From the NCBI RefSeq assembly GCF_000717245.1, contig NZ_JNYQ01000018.1, positions 1 to 64,000 on the forward strand: a DNA stretch of 64,000 bases, in the 5' to 3' direction. Position 1 is the stretch's first letter, and each line of letters begins with the position of its first letter. The notes below the pieces were generated by a model that saw only the letters and a list, made by a program, of their open reading frames with translations, was not told where the DNA came from and made no database searches. Source of the stretch: Kitasatospora papulosa (GTDB taxonomy: Bacteria > Actinomycetota > Actinomycetes > Streptomycetales > Streptomycetaceae). Made by a program: the position numbers and the translations under genes. Positions 17,855 to 27,112 of this stretch are shown one piece after another.

Positions 17855-18220
17855 TCAAGACACCGAATGGCTGACCCAGGCCGAGCCGACCTCTTTCCAG
17901 CAGCGGTCCTCGAGCTTGACCGTCCGGCCGGGCTGCACCGCGACCGGGCCGCCGTCGGCGTCGACGTCCCACCAGCGCGCGCACTCGGTGTGGAGCTGGA
18001 CGAGATCCGTGCTGGGGTAGGGGTTGTGGCAGTAGGCGACCACCCGGGACCCCTCGACCGACGTACGGCACTCCGCGCCCGCGGGCTCGGGTTCCGGTGC
18101 GACGGGGACCGCCGAGTTGCCCGCCCGGTTCGCCGCGCTCACGGCCACCGGGGTCAGCAGTCCCGCGACGACGGCGGCGGTGGCGAGCAGGGCCCAGGTT
18201 CTGCGACGTGTGGAGCGCAC
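17855..18220 (-). CDS. Secreted protein of unknown function
   Basis: The 121-residue product has a basic n-region VRSTRRR, a hydrophobic core (about residues 9-28) and an Ala-rich cleavage region, so it is probably exported. The mature part has four Cys residues (CRTSV, YCHNPYP, ECARWW, DRCWKE), suggesting two disulfide bonds. GTG 18220 is chosen over upstream in-frame codons because GGAGGA lies seven bases before it and it gives a proper signal peptide. I recognise no family. Confidence 0.7.
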   Translation of the reverse strand: MRSTRRRTWALLATAAVVAGLLTPVAVSAANRAGNSAVPVAPEPEPAGAECRTSVEGSRVVAYCHNPYPSTDLVQLHTECARWWDVDADGGPVAVQPGRTVKLEDRCWKEVGSAWVSHSVS

Positions 18221-18330
18221 AACGGTCTCCTCCCCGCAGCCTGACCAAAAGTCCGGTTCCTCCACATTCTGCGGTGGAACGGCCAGCTTTTCGAGTCGAG
18301 CACGGGAGAGCCCCCGGACACGCGCGACGA

Positions 18331-18356
18331 CCGCGTACCCGGTGAGGGGTACGCGG
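18331..18356 (-). terminator. Terminator hairpin of the fabG-fabI operon
   Basis: CCGCGTACCC and GGGTACGCGG pair perfectly (10 bp) around a 6-base loop, 25 bases past the fabI stop in the direction of transcription. Confidence 0.7.
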
Positions 18357-18380
18357 CCGTCGGTGAGCGGTGGGAGGCGG

Positions 18381-19148
18381 TCAGGCGCCCATCATGTGCA
18401 CGCCGCCGTCGACGTGGACGATCTCGCCCGTCGTCTTCGGGAAGAAGTCCGAAAGGAGGGCGACGACCCCGCGGCCGGCCGGCTCCGGGTCGGCCATGTC
18501 CCACTCCAGCGGGGAGCGGTGGTTCCAGACGTCCGCGAGCTCGCCGAAGCCCGGGATGGACTTGGCCGCCATCGAGCCCAGCGGGCCCGCCGAGACCAGG
18601 TTGCAGCGGATGCCGTCCTTGCCCAGGTCGCGGGCGAGGTAACGGGAGGTCGCCTCCAGCGCGGCCTTGGCCGGGCCCATCCAGTCGTACTGGGGCCAGG
18701 CGAACTGCGCGTCGAAGGTGAGGCCGACGATGGAGCCGCCGTCGTTCATCAGGGGCTTGCAGGCCATGGCGAGCGACTTCAGCGAGAACGCCGAGACGTG
18801 CATCGCGGTGGCCACCGACTCGAAGGGCGTGTTCAGGAAGTTGCCGCCGAGGGCGTCCTGCGGCGCGAAGCCGATGGAGTGCACGACGCCGTCCAGCGAA
18901 CCGAGCTCGTCCTTGACCAGGCCGGCGAGGCGGGCCAGGTGCTCGTCGTTGGTGACGTCGAGCTCGAGGACCTTGACGGGCTTGGGGAGCTTCTTGGCGA
19001 TGCGCTCGGTCAGCGTCGGCCGGGGGAAGGCCGTCAGGATGACCTCGGCGCCCTGCTCCTGGGCCACCTTCGCGGTGTGGAAGGCGATGGACGACTCCAT
19101 CAGCACGCCCGTGACGAGGATGCGCTTGCCGTCGAGAATTCCGCTCAT
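18381..19148 (-). CDS. fabI: Enoyl-[acyl-carrier-protein] reductase (NADH)
   Basis: The 255-residue product is a FabI/InhA-type enoyl-ACP reductase, which performs the final reduction of each fatty-acid elongation round. The nucleotide-binding turn TGVLMESSIAF (13-23) replaces the usual Gly-rich loop, as in FabI, and the catalytic Tyr154 and Lys161 appear in YDWMGPAK. SIGFAPQ is the typical central loop. It lies five bases after fabG, so the two are an operon that supplies type II fatty acid synthesis. It is a classical target site family for triclosan and isoniazid. Confidence 0.94.
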   Translation of the reverse strand: MSGILDGKRILVTGVLMESSIAFHTAKVAQEQGAEVILTAFPRPTLTERIAKKLPKPVKVLELDVTNDEHLARLAGLVKDELGSLDGVVHSIGFAPQDALGGNFLNTPFESVATAMHVSAFSLKSLAMACKPLMNDGGSIVGLTFDAQFAWPQYDWMGPAKAALEATSRYLARDLGKDGIRCNLVSAGPLGSMAAKSIPGFGELADVWNHRSPLEWDMADPEPAGRGVVALLSDFFPKTTGEIVHVDGGVHMMGA

Positions 19149-19153
19149 GGTGA

Positions 19154-19873
19154 TCAGTGACCCATGCCCAATCCGCCGTCAACGGGGATGACGGCTCCAG
19201 TGATGTACGACGCGTCGTCCGACGCGAGGAAGCGCACCGCGGCCGCGATCTCGGCGGGCTGCGCGTAACGGCCGAGCGGCACCTGGGACACGATCCCCTT
19301 GCGCTGCTCGTCGGTGAGCGCCTGGGTCATGTCGGTGTCGACGAACCCGGGTGCGACGACGTTGAACGTGATGTTCCGCGAGCCGAGCTCACGGGCCAGC
19401 GAACGGGCGAAGCCGACCAGGCCCGCCTTGGACGCAGCGTAGTTGGCCTGGCCCGCCGATCCGAGGAGGCCGACGACGGAGGAGATGAGGACGACACGGC
19501 CCTTCTTGGCGCGCAGCATCGCACGGTTCGCGCGCTTGACGACGCGGAAGGTGCCGGTGAGGTTGGTGTCGAGCACGGACGTGAAGTCGTCCTCGGTCAT
19601 CCGCATCAGCAACTGGTCCTTGGTGATACCGGCGTTGGCGACCAGCACCTCCACGGGACCGTGCTTCTCCTCGATCTCCTTGTAGGCCTGCTCCACCTGC
19701 TCGGTGTCGGTGATGTCGCAGCGGACCGCGAGGACACCCGCCTCGGTGAGCTCCTGCGGAGGCTCTCCCGAGCGGTAGGTGACGGCGACCTTGTCGCCGC
19801 TGTCGGCGAAGGCTCGGGCGATGGCGAGGCCGATGCCCCGGTTTCCTCCGGTGACGAGAACCGAGCGGCTCAA
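19154..19873 (-). CDS. fabG: 3-oxoacyl-[acyl-carrier-protein] reductase, TTG start
   Basis: The 239-residue product is a short-chain dehydrogenase of the FabG type. The cofactor loop TGGNRGIG is at 8-15, and Ser132, Tyr145 and Lys149 form the catalytic set. The C-terminus GAVIPVDGGLGMGH is typical. The start codon is TTG at 19873, preceded by AAAGGGTGA; no in-frame ATG or GTG gives the normal N-terminus. It precedes fabI by five bases and reduces the beta-keto group in the same elongation cycle. The rare start may limit its expression relative to fabI. Confidence 0.93.
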   Translation of the reverse strand: MSRSVLVTGGNRGIGLAIARAFADSGDKVAVTYRSGEPPQELTEAGVLAVRCDITDTEQVEQAYKEIEEKHGPVEVLVANAGITKDQLLMRMTEDDFTSVLDTNLTGTFRVVKRANRAMLRAKKGRVVLISSVVGLLGSAGQANYAASKAGLVGFARSLARELGSRNITFNVVAPGFVDTDMTQALTDEQRKGIVSQVPLGRYAQPAEIAAAVRFLASDDASYITGAVIPVDGGLGMGH

Positions 19874-20343
19874 CGGATCACCCTTTCCTTGGCGGTGTGG
19901 TTCATCGAAAACCTATCGGTACCACCGCTCAACCAAGGAATCGGCCTCTGACAGCGCCGCCGGGCCGCGACTGTCGGGTTTCCACAGTCCGGACCCGGGG
20001 GTGGCCGGTCGAGGGCGACGTGCGTGGTGGGCTCCACGGCGCCGTCCACCGTGGCCGGCGGCGGATCCCCGACGGTCGCGTCGTCCCCCGGGGCCCCGCT
20101 CCGGGACGGGCCGTGACCCCGTGAACCGCCGCGCCGCGACCGGCATGCCCGAAGCCTGACCGGGAGACCGCCACGGAGTCCGGCAACGACCGAAATCGCA
20201 CGTGGATACGGCAATTGCGAGCGAGTTCGGTCCATGAGGGCCCTGCGGCGACAGCCTGCCCGGGAAACGTGTAGCCGCCCGGCGGCGTCCGGGTGCATGG
20301 TTCACTCCGAGGTAACAAGAGAGAAAGAGAAGGGGAGCCCTTC
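19874..20343. other. Intergenic region between divergent fabG and tldD
   Basis: This 470-base stretch shows short open frames on both strands without consistent codon bias, and I support no gene in it. It must hold the promoters of fabG (minus) and tldD (plus). TAGGTT near 19910 on the minus strand is a candidate -10 for fabG, without a clear -35. Confidence 0.5.
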
Positions 20344-21867
20344 GTGGCCCACGAGGTAGATCAGTCGTTCCTGGCCCTGCCGCTCCGCGCCCTCGCCGAC
20401 GCGGCGCTCGCCCGCGCCCGCGCGCTCGGCGCCGTGCACGCGGACTTCCGGTTCGAGCGGGTGCGCGACGCCTCCTGGCGGCTGCGTGACGCCCGGCCCT
20501 CCGGGACGTCGGACACCACCGACACCGGATACGCGGTCCGCGTGGTGCACGGCGGGGCGTGGGGTTTCGCCTCCGGCGTGGACATGACGATGGACGCCGC
20601 GGCGAAGGTGGCCTCGCAGGCCGTCGCCATGGCCAAGCTGTCGGCGAAGGTGATCGCGGCGGCCGGATCCGACGAGAGGGTCGAGCTGGCGGACGAGCCG
20701 GTGCACGGCGAGCGGACCTGGGTGTCGGCGTACGACGTCGACCCGTTCTCCGTGCCGGCCGACGAGAAGGCCGCGCTGCTCGCCGGGTGGAGTGCGCGGC
20801 TACTGGCCGCCGACGGGGTGGCGCACGTGGACGCCTCCCTGACGACGGTCCACGAGAACAAGTTCTACGCGGACACCGCCGGCACCGTCACCACGCAGCA
20901 GCGGGTGCGGGTCCATCCGCAGCTCACCGCGGTGGCCGTGGACGGCGGGACCGGCGAGTTCGACTCGATGCGGACGATCGCCCCGCCGGTGGGCCGGGGC
21001 TGGGAGTACCTCACGGGCACCGGCTGGGACTGGGACGCCGAGCTGGAGCGCATCCCGGACCTGCTGGCCGAGAAGATGCGGGCTCCGAGCGTCGAGGCGG
21101 GGTCCTACGACCTGGTCGTCGACCCCTCCAACCTGTGGCTGACGATTCACGAGTCGATCGGCCACGCCACCGAGCTGGACCGGGCTCTGGGCTACGAGGC
21201 GGCCTACGCGGGAACCTCGTTCGCGACCTTCGACCAGCTGGGGAAGCTGGCCTACGGCTCCCCCGTGATGAACGTGACCGGTGACCGCACCGCCGAGCAC
21301 GGGCTCGCGACCATCGGTTACGACGACGAGGGCGTCGCGGCACAGTCCTGGGACCTGGTCAGGGACGGCACGCTGGTGGGCTACCAGACGGACCGCAGGA
21401 TCGCGAAGCTGACGGGACTGGGCCGGTCCAACGGGTGCGCGTACGCGGACTCGCCGGGCCACGTCCCCGTGCAGCGCATGGCGAACGTGTCGCTGCAGCC
21501 GGATCCGGGCGGGCTGTCGACGGAGGACCTGATCGGCGGGGTGGAGCGCGGGATCTACGTGGTCGGCGACCGGTCCTGGTCGATCGACATGCAGCGCCAC
21601 AACTTCCAGTTCACCGGCCAGCGGTTCTTCCGGATCGAGAACGGCAGGCTGGCGGGCCAGCTGCGGGACGTCGCGTACCAGGCGACGACCACGGACTTCT
21701 GGGGCTCGATGGAGAAGGTCGGGGGCCCGCAGACCTACGTCCTGGGCGGTGCCTTCAACTGCGGCAAGGCCCAGCCGGGCCAGGTCGCGGCCGTCTCCCA
21801 CGGCTGCCCCTCCGCCCTCTTCCGAGGCGTGAACATCCTCAACACGACGCAGGAGGCCGGGCGATGA
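20344..21867 (+). CDS. tldD: TldD metalloprotease subunit
   Basis: The 507-residue product is TldD, the catalytic subunit of the TldD/TldE zinc protease that degrades unfolded peptides and matures certain ribosomal peptides such as microcin B17. The zinc motif HESIGH is at residues 269-274. Strong family segments include GYEAAYAGTSF and the C-terminal GAFNCGKAQPGQVAAVSHGCP, broken into conserved pieces. GTG 20344 is chosen because AAGGGGAG lies just upstream. The ATGA overlap with tldE shows translational coupling. Confidence 0.92.
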   Translation: MAHEVDQSFLALPLRALADAALARARALGAVHADFRFERVRDASWRLRDARPSGTSDTTDTGYAVRVVHGGAWGFASGVDMTMDAAAKVASQAVAMAKLSAKVIAAAGSDERVELADEPVHGERTWVSAYDVDPFSVPADEKAALLAGWSARLLAADGVAHVDASLTTVHENKFYADTAGTVTTQQRVRVHPQLTAVAVDGGTGEFDSMRTIAPPVGRGWEYLTGTGWDWDAELERIPDLLAEKMRAPSVEAGSYDLVVDPSNLWLTIHESIGHATELDRALGYEAAYAGTSFATFDQLGKLAYGSPVMNVTGDRTAEHGLATIGYDDEGVAAQSWDLVRDGTLVGYQTDRRIAKLTGLGRSNGCAYADSPGHVPVQRMANVSLQPDPGGLSTEDLIGGVERGIYVVGDRSWSIDMQRHNFQFTGQRFFRIENGRLAGQLRDVAYQATTTDFWGSMEKVGGPQTYVLGGAFNCGKAQPGQVAAVSHGCPSALFRGVNILNTTQEAGR

Positions 21868-23258
21868 GCCGCGCCAGCAAGCCGTACGAGATCGTCGAGC
21901 GGGCGCTCTCGCTGTCCACCGCCGACGGCTGTGTGGTGATCGCGGACGAGAACTCCTCCGCCAACCTCCGCTGGGCCGGCAACGCGCTGACCACGAACGG
22001 GGTGACCCGTGGCCGCACCCTGACCGTGATCGCGACCGTCGACGGCGCGCAGGGGACGGCGTCCGGTGTGGTGACGCGTTCGGCCGTCACGGCCGACGAC
22101 CTGGAACCGCTCGTGCGGGCCGCGGAGGCCGCCGCGCGCGGTGCCGGGCCGGCCGAGGACGCGCAGCCGCTGGTGTCCGGGGTCCCGGCGTCCGCCGACT
22201 TCACGGAACCGCCGGCGGAGACCGGATCCGACGTCTTCGCCGACTTCGCCCCGGCACTCGGCGACGCCTTCGCGCGGGCCCGCTCGGGCGGCCGCGAGCT
22301 GTACGGCTTCGCGAACCACGAGATGACCTCCACCTACCTGGGGTCGTCCACGGGGGTGCGGCTGCGCCACGACCAGCCGAACGGGACCCTGGAGCTGAAC
22401 GCCAAGTCCCCCGACCGGACCAGGTCCGCCTGGGCGGGCCGGGCGACCCGGGACTTCAAGGACGTCGACCCGGCCGCGCTCGACACGGAGCTCGCCCGCC
22501 GGCTCGGCTGGGCCGAGCGGCGGATCGAGCTGCCGGCCGGCCGGTACGAGACGTTGCTTCCCCCGACGGCGGTGGCGGACCTGCTGATCTACCAGTACTG
22601 GTCGGCGTCGGTACGGGACGCCGCCGAGGGCCGGACGGTCTTCTCGCGGCCCGGCGGCGGTACACGTGTCGGGGAGAAGCTCTCGGGCCTGCCGCTCACG
22701 CTGCGCAGCGACCCGTACGCGCCGGGGCTGGAGTCGGCCCCGTTCGTGATCGCCCACGCGTCCGGGGACGGGGACTCCGTCTTCGACAACGGGCTGCCGC
22801 TGGCCCCGACGGACTGGATCGCGGGCGGCAAGCTGGAGCGGCTGACCGCCACCCGCCACTCGGCGGGGCTGACGGGCCTTCCCGTCGCGCCGGCCATGGA
22901 CAACCTCGTCCTGGACGGCGGCGGCGAGCGGTCCCTGGACGAGATGGTCGCCGCGACGACCGGCCGCGCCCTGCTGCTGACGTGCCTCTGGTACATCCGG
23001 GAGGTGGACCCGGCGACCCTGCTGCTGACCGGGCTGACCCGGGACGGGGTCTATCTGGTGGAGGACGGCGAGGTCGTCGGCGAGGTGAACAACTTCCGGT
23101 TCAACGAGTCGCCGGTCGGGCTGCTGTCCCGGGCGTCGGAGGCGGGCCGTACGGAGAAGACGCTGCCGCGCGAGTGGGGCGACTACTTCACCCGTGCCGC
23201 GATGCCCCCGCTGCGCGTCCCGGACTTCCACATGAGCTCGGTCAGCCGGGGCGTATGA
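21864..23258 (+). CDS. tldE: TldE/PmbA metalloprotease subunit
   Basis: The 464-residue product is the TldE (PmbA) partner of TldD. It has the same overall fold without the HExxxH zinc motif, as expected for the non-catalytic subunit. The start region SKPYEIVERALSLS, the C-terminal LLTCLWYIREVDPATLLLTGLTRDG block (seen in pieces) and VNNFRFNESP are typical. The ATG overlaps the tldD stop by four bases. No peptide-toxin or RiPP gene lies nearby, so a housekeeping role is likely. Confidence 0.92.
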   Translation: MSRASKPYEIVERALSLSTADGCVVIADENSSANLRWAGNALTTNGVTRGRTLTVIATVDGAQGTASGVVTRSAVTADDLEPLVRAAEAAARGAGPAEDAQPLVSGVPASADFTEPPAETGSDVFADFAPALGDAFARARSGGRELYGFANHEMTSTYLGSSTGVRLRHDQPNGTLELNAKSPDRTRSAWAGRATRDFKDVDPAALDTELARRLGWAERRIELPAGRYETLLPPTAVADLLIYQYWSASVRDAAEGRTVFSRPGGGTRVGEKLSGLPLTLRSDPYAPGLESAPFVIAHASGDGDSVFDNGLPLAPTDWIAGGKLERLTATRHSAGLTGLPVAPAMDNLVLDGGGERSLDEMVAATTGRALLLTCLWYIREVDPATLLLTGLTRDGVYLVEDGEVVGEVNNFRFNESPVGLLSRASEAGRTEKTLPREWGDYFTRAAMPPLRVPDFHMSSVSRGV

Positions 23259-23311
23259 CCCCCATAGACTGACCGGACAACCCATCGAACACCCAGAGGA
23301 GAGAAACGACC

Positions 23312-24580
23312 GTGACGGACATCGTCGACGAGCTGAAGTGGCGCGGGCTGTTCGCCCAGTCCACCGACGAGGACGCACTGCGCAAGGCTCTCGCGGACGG
23401 CCCGGTCACCTTCTATTGCGGTTTCGACCCGACCGCGGCGAGCCTGCACGTGGGCCATCTCGTGCAGGTGCTCACCATGCGCCGGCTCCAGCTCGCCGGG
23501 CTGAAGCCGCTCGCCCTGGTCGGCGGCGCCACCGGCCAGATCGGTGACCCGCGGCCGACCGCGGAGCGCACGCTGAACGACCCGGAGACCATCGCCGCGT
23601 GGGTCCAGCGGCTGCGCGGGCAGATCGAGCCCTTCCTCACCTTCGAGGGCCCGAACGCCGCCACCATGGTGAACAACCTGGACTGGACCGCGGGTCTGTC
23701 CGCGATCGAGTTCCTCCGGGACATCGGCAAGCACTTCCGGGTCAACAAGATGCTCACCAAGGACTCGGTGGCCCGTCGGCTGGAGTCGCAGGAGGGCATC
23801 AGCTACACCGAGTTCAGCTACCAGCTCCTCCAGGGCATGGACTTCCTGGAGCTGTACCGGCGCCACGGGTGCACCCTCCAGCAGGGCGGCAGCGACCAGT
23901 GGGGCAACCTCACCGCGGGCATCGACCTGATCCACCGCCTGGAGCCGGGCGCCGCCGTGCACGCGCTGGCGACGCCGCTGATGGTGAAGGCGGACGGCAC
24001 CAAGTTCGGCAAGTCCGAGAGCGGCGCCGTCTGGCTCGACCCCGAGATGACGACGCCCTACGCGTTCTACCAGTTCTGGCTGAACGTGGACGACCGGGAC
24101 ATCTCGACGTACATGCGCATCCTCAGTTTCCGGAGCCGCGAGGAGCTGGAGGAGCTGGAGAAGCTCACCGAGGAGCGGCCTCAGGCGCGTTCGGCGCAGC
24201 GGTCGCTGGCCGAGGAGCTGACGACGCTGGTGCACGGCGGTGAGCAGTGCGCGGCGGTCATCGCGGCGTCGAAGGCGCTGTTCGGCCAGGGTGAGCTCGG
24301 CGAACTGGACGAGGCGACGCTGAGCGCCGCCCTGTCCGAGGTGCCGCACGCCCGGGTCACCGAGCTGGGCCCGGTGGTGGACCTGCTGGTCGAGGTCGGA
24401 CTGTCCGCGAGCAAGTCGGCGGCCCGTCGCACGGTCAAGGAGGGCGGGGCCTACGTGAACAACGCGAAGGTCACGGACGGCGAGAGTGCCCCCTCGGCGG
24501 ACGAGCTGCTGCACGGGCGCTGGCTGGTCCTGCGCAGGGGCAAGAAGAACCTGGCCGCCGTCGAGGTCACGGCGGGCTGA
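23312..24580 (+). CDS. tyrS: Tyrosyl-tRNA synthetase
   Basis: The 422-residue product charges tRNA-Tyr. The class I signature HVGH lies after FDPTAASL near residue 45, and the KMSKS loop is KFGKS near residue 232. The QGGSDQWGN tyrosine/tRNA contact segment is present. A C-terminal S4-like RNA-binding domain ends the protein (SASKSAARRTVKEGG region). The GTG start follows AGGAGAG at good spacing. I see no T-box leader in the 53 bases after tldE. Confidence 0.95.
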   Translation: MTDIVDELKWRGLFAQSTDEDALRKALADGPVTFYCGFDPTAASLHVGHLVQVLTMRRLQLAGLKPLALVGGATGQIGDPRPTAERTLNDPETIAAWVQRLRGQIEPFLTFEGPNAATMVNNLDWTAGLSAIEFLRDIGKHFRVNKMLTKDSVARRLESQEGISYTEFSYQLLQGMDFLELYRRHGCTLQQGGSDQWGNLTAGIDLIHRLEPGAAVHALATPLMVKADGTKFGKSESGAVWLDPEMTTPYAFYQFWLNVDDRDISTYMRILSFRSREELEELEKLTEERPQARSAQRSLAEELTTLVHGGEQCAAVIAASKALFGQGELGELDEATLSAALSEVPHARVTELGPVVDLLVEVGLSASKSAARRTVKEGGAYVNNAKVTDGESAPSADELLHGRWLVLRRGKKNLAAVEVTAG

Positions 24581-24594
24581 CACCGGGGAACACG

Positions 24595-24637
24595 ACGCCG
24601 CGGCCGGTCACGCGTCACGCGTGACCGGCCGCGGCGT
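24595..24637. terminator. Long hairpin terminator between tyrS and the GlsB-like gene
   Basis: A 20-bp perfect stem (24595-24614 with 24618-24637) with a 3-base loop TCA separates two convergent genes. Confidence 0.8.
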
Positions 24638-24650
24638 TCCCACGTCCGGG

Positions 24651-24935
24651 TCAGGTTCTCCGGGTCCCGCTCCTGTTGCCCCTGATGGACTGCCAGACCA
24701 TGTCGCCGACACCGACGACGGCGATGGCGCCGATCAGCTGCAGCAGGTGCCGGATCCAGTCGATCCCCTTGGTGTCGTTGACGCCGATCCAGGTCGCGAC
24801 GGCGTTGCCGAGGATGCTGCCGAGGATGCCGAACACAACCGTCAGCCAGAGGGGGATGGCCTGCTTCCCCGGCAGGATCGCCCGGGCGATCACACCCAGC
24901 ACCAGACCTACGATGATTGCCCACAGCCAGCCCAT
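24651..24935 (-). CDS. GlsB/YeaQ/YmgE-family stress-response membrane protein
   Basis: The 94-residue product has three hydrophobic helices and the family pattern GWLWAIIVGLVLGVIARAILPG at the N-terminus (seen in pieces), a central GILGSILGN and a short polar tail. These small transglycosylase-associated membrane proteins are induced by stress in many bacteria; their biochemical role is unknown. The C-terminus is slightly longer than usual (SIRGNRSGTRRT). Confidence 0.88.
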   Translation of the reverse strand: MGWLWAIIVGLVLGVIARAILPGKQAIPLWLTVVFGILGSILGNAVATWIGVNDTKGIDWIRHLLQLIGAIAVVGVGDMVWQSIRGNRSGTRRT

Positions 24936-25147
24936 GTCGCCTCCTCGCGCGGCGCGGTGTGCGCACGTTCACCCAGTCTCGGCGCACCGGACGTACGCCG
25001 CATGCCGGACAGGTCCGTACGTGGAACTGCGGTTCGAACCCGTATGGGCGGACGTGCCCCGGTCTCGAACACGGCCGGCCCCGGGCGTACCGTGGGAGCG
25101 GCACCGTCCGGGGAAGTCCGGCACAGAGATCTGGTGGTGGAATCACG

Positions 25148-25510
25148 ATGCGGAAGCAGAGCGGCCCGGAGGTTTTCCGGATCACGGGTGCCCGGCAGGG
25201 CCTCGCCGACGACGTGCGCGGCCGGCAGCGGCGGTACATCATCTCGATGTCCGTACGCACCGTCTCAGTGGTGCTGGCCGCGACCCTGTGGAACGTCGAG
25301 AGGCATGTGGCCGTGGTGGCGCTCGCGCTGGGCGTCCTGCTTCCCTACGTCGCGGTCGTCATCGCCAACGCGGGTCGTGAGAACGCTCCTTCGCTCCCCT
25401 CCACGTTCGTGCCGGCGCCGATGCGGCCGGCTCTCGGAACGGCTCCCGCGGAGCCCGCCGCGGAACCCGGTCCCACCGGCCGTGGCGCGGGAACGCGCCC
25501 GGCCGACTGA
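25148..25510 (+). CDS. DUF3099-family membrane protein
   Basis: The 120-residue product contains the DUF3099 region: VFRITGARQGLADDVRGR followed by RYIISMSVRT and two hydrophobic helices (about residues 35-78), then a Pro/Ala-rich tail. DUF3099 proteins are small actinobacterial membrane proteins without a known function. ATG 25148 is chosen because it begins at the domain and the upstream extension is Arg/Cys-rich and biased like non-coding sequence. Confidence 0.82.
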   Translation: MRKQSGPEVFRITGARQGLADDVRGRQRRYIISMSVRTVSVVLAATLWNVERHVAVVALALGVLLPYVAVVIANAGRENAPSLPSTFVPAPMRPALGTAPAEPAAEPGPTGRGAGTRPAD

Positions 25511-25731
25511 CCGGCGGGCGCACTCCGGGGGCCGTGGGAAGAGCCCGGGTCAATCATGACGATCCCGTGCACCGGATCCCGGGGCCCGTGCCATACTTCG
25601 TGTGCGCTCCGCATCCCCCGTCGGAGCGACGGACCGACGCCGGGCAGCTCCCCCCGTGGCTGCCCGGCGTCGCCATTCTCCGGCGGGGATGCGCCGCGGA
25701 GCCCTCCGGAACGAGGCTTAGGGTTGGGGCC

Positions 25732-25980
25732 GTGAACCTCTTCGAGACCTCCGCCGAGAGCGCCACCGGCGCACCGGTCTGTTCAGCCAAGGGCTGCCGC
25801 GCCGATGCCGTGTGGGTGCTCGCCTGGAACAACCCGAAGCTGCACACACCCGAGCGCCGCAAGACCTGGCTGGCCTGCGACGAGCACCGGGAGCACCTCT
25901 CCTCTTTCCTCGACGTGCGCGGTTTCCTCAAGGACGTCGTGACGCTCGCGGAGTGGGAGTCCTCAGCCGCCGATCGCTGA
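25732..25980 (+). CDS. Small Cys/His protein of unknown function
   Basis: The 82-residue product has CSAKGC near residue 17 and a later CDEHREH, which together could form a zinc site. The rest (VWVLAWNNPKLHTPERRKTWLACDEH in pieces, DVVTLAEW) is conserved-looking but of no known function. The GTG is probably leaderless: TAGGGT (25719-25724) lies seven bases upstream. Its last 18 bases overlap the end of the convergent moaA gene. Confidence 0.78.
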   Translation: MNLFETSAESATGAPVCSAKGCRADAVWVLAWNNPKLHTPERRKTWLACDEHREHLSSFLDVRGFLKDVVTLAEWESSAADR

Positions 25981-26952
25981 CATCGGGCGGTCGGGCTGCA
26001 GGAAGGCCGGGTCGTCGAGACCGGAGCCCGCCTTCTTGCCCCACATCGCGAGCTTCCAGATCCTGGCGATCTCCTCGTCCGGGGCACCGGAGCGCAGGGC
26101 GCCGCGCAGGTCCGTCTCCTCGCGCGCGAAGAGGCAGGTGCGGACCTGGCCGTCGGCGGTGAGCCGGGTGCGGTCACAGGCCCGGCAGAAGGGCCTGGTC
26201 ACCGAGGCGATGACGCCGACGCGGTGCGGGCCGCCGTCCACGGTCCAGCGCTCCGCGGGGGCGGATCCCCGCTCCTCGTCGTCCTCCGCGGTGAGGGTGA
26301 AGCGTGTGCGCAGCGAGGCGAGGATGTCGCCTGCCGTGATCATGCCGTCGCGCTTCCAGCCGTGCTGGGCGTCGAGCGGCATCTGTTCGATGAAGCGGAG
26401 TTCGTAGGAGTTCTCCGCGGCCCAGGCCAGCAGTTCGGGGGCCTCGTCGGCGTTGAGGCCGGGCATCAGGACGGAGTTGACCTTGACGGGGGTGAGTCCC
26501 GCCTCGCGGGCGGCCTCGAGCCCTTCCAGTACGTCCTTGTGCCGGTCGCGGCGGGTGAGCGTCTTGAAGACGTCGGGACGCAGGGTGTCCAGGGACACGT
26601 TGACGCGGTCCAGTCCGGCCGCCTTCAGTGCGGAGGCGGTGCGCTTGAGCCCGATGCCGTTGGTCGTGAGCGACATCCTGGGCCGGGGCTCCAGGGCGGC
26701 GCACCGCTCGACGATGGAGACGAGGCCGGGGCGCAGCAGCGGCTCACCGCCGGTGAAGCGGACCTCGGTGACACCCAGGTCCGTGACGGCGACCCGGACG
26801 AGCCGGACGATCTCGTCGTCGCTGAGCAGATCGGTCTTGGAGAGCCACTGCAGGCCTTCCTCGGGCATGCAGTAGGTGCAGCGGAGGTTGCACTTGTCGG
26901 TCAGAGAGACACGCAGGTCGGTGGCGACCCGGCCGTAGGTGTCGATGAGCAC
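25963..26952 (-). CDS. moaA: GTP 3',8-cyclase, molybdenum cofactor synthesis
   Basis: The 329-residue product is the radical-SAM enzyme that begins molybdopterin synthesis from GTP. The first iron-sulfur cluster ligands are Cys21, Cys25 and Cys28 (CNLRCTYC), followed by GGEP. The second cluster ligands are in CRACDRTRLTADGQVRTC near the C-terminus, and the protein ends in the diagnostic Gly-Gly. GTG 26952 is chosen because GGGGGAGG lies upstream. No other moa gene is nearby. Confidence 0.93.
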   Translation of the reverse strand: MLIDTYGRVATDLRVSLTDKCNLRCTYCMPEEGLQWLSKTDLLSDDEIVRLVRVAVTDLGVTEVRFTGGEPLLRPGLVSIVERCAALEPRPRMSLTTNGIGLKRTASALKAAGLDRVNVSLDTLRPDVFKTLTRRDRHKDVLEGLEAAREAGLTPVKVNSVLMPGLNADEAPELLAWAAENSYELRFIEQMPLDAQHGWKRDGMITAGDILASLRTRFTLTAEDDEERGSAPAERWTVDGGPHRVGVIASVTRPFCRACDRTRLTADGQVRTCLFAREETDLRGALRSGAPDEEIARIWKLAMWGKKAGSGLDDPAFLQPDRPMSAIGG

Positions 26953-27048
26953 TGTGGGCCTCCCCCGGTGATGTCCGCGGTTGCGGTCTGACACCTCCGA
27001 GACTACGCGAGGCCTCCGGCATCGGGGGGGCGCGGTTGGCACGAGGTG

Positions 27049-27090
27049 CGCCGGGGCCCCGTCGTAGGGATCTACGACGGGGCCCCGGCG
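27049..27090 (-). terminator. Terminator of the DUF485-symporter operon
   Basis: A 19-bp perfect stem (27049-27067 with 27072-27090) around GGAT lies 22 bases past the symporter stop. Confidence 0.8.
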
Positions 27091-27112
27091 GGGCACGGCG
27101 GGCGCGGGGGCG

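Noticed and set aside
25027..25050. T-arm-like sequence GGTTCGAACCC suggesting a tRNA gene
   Set aside because: No matching acceptor stem, D arm or anticodon arm is found in the preceding 60 bases.
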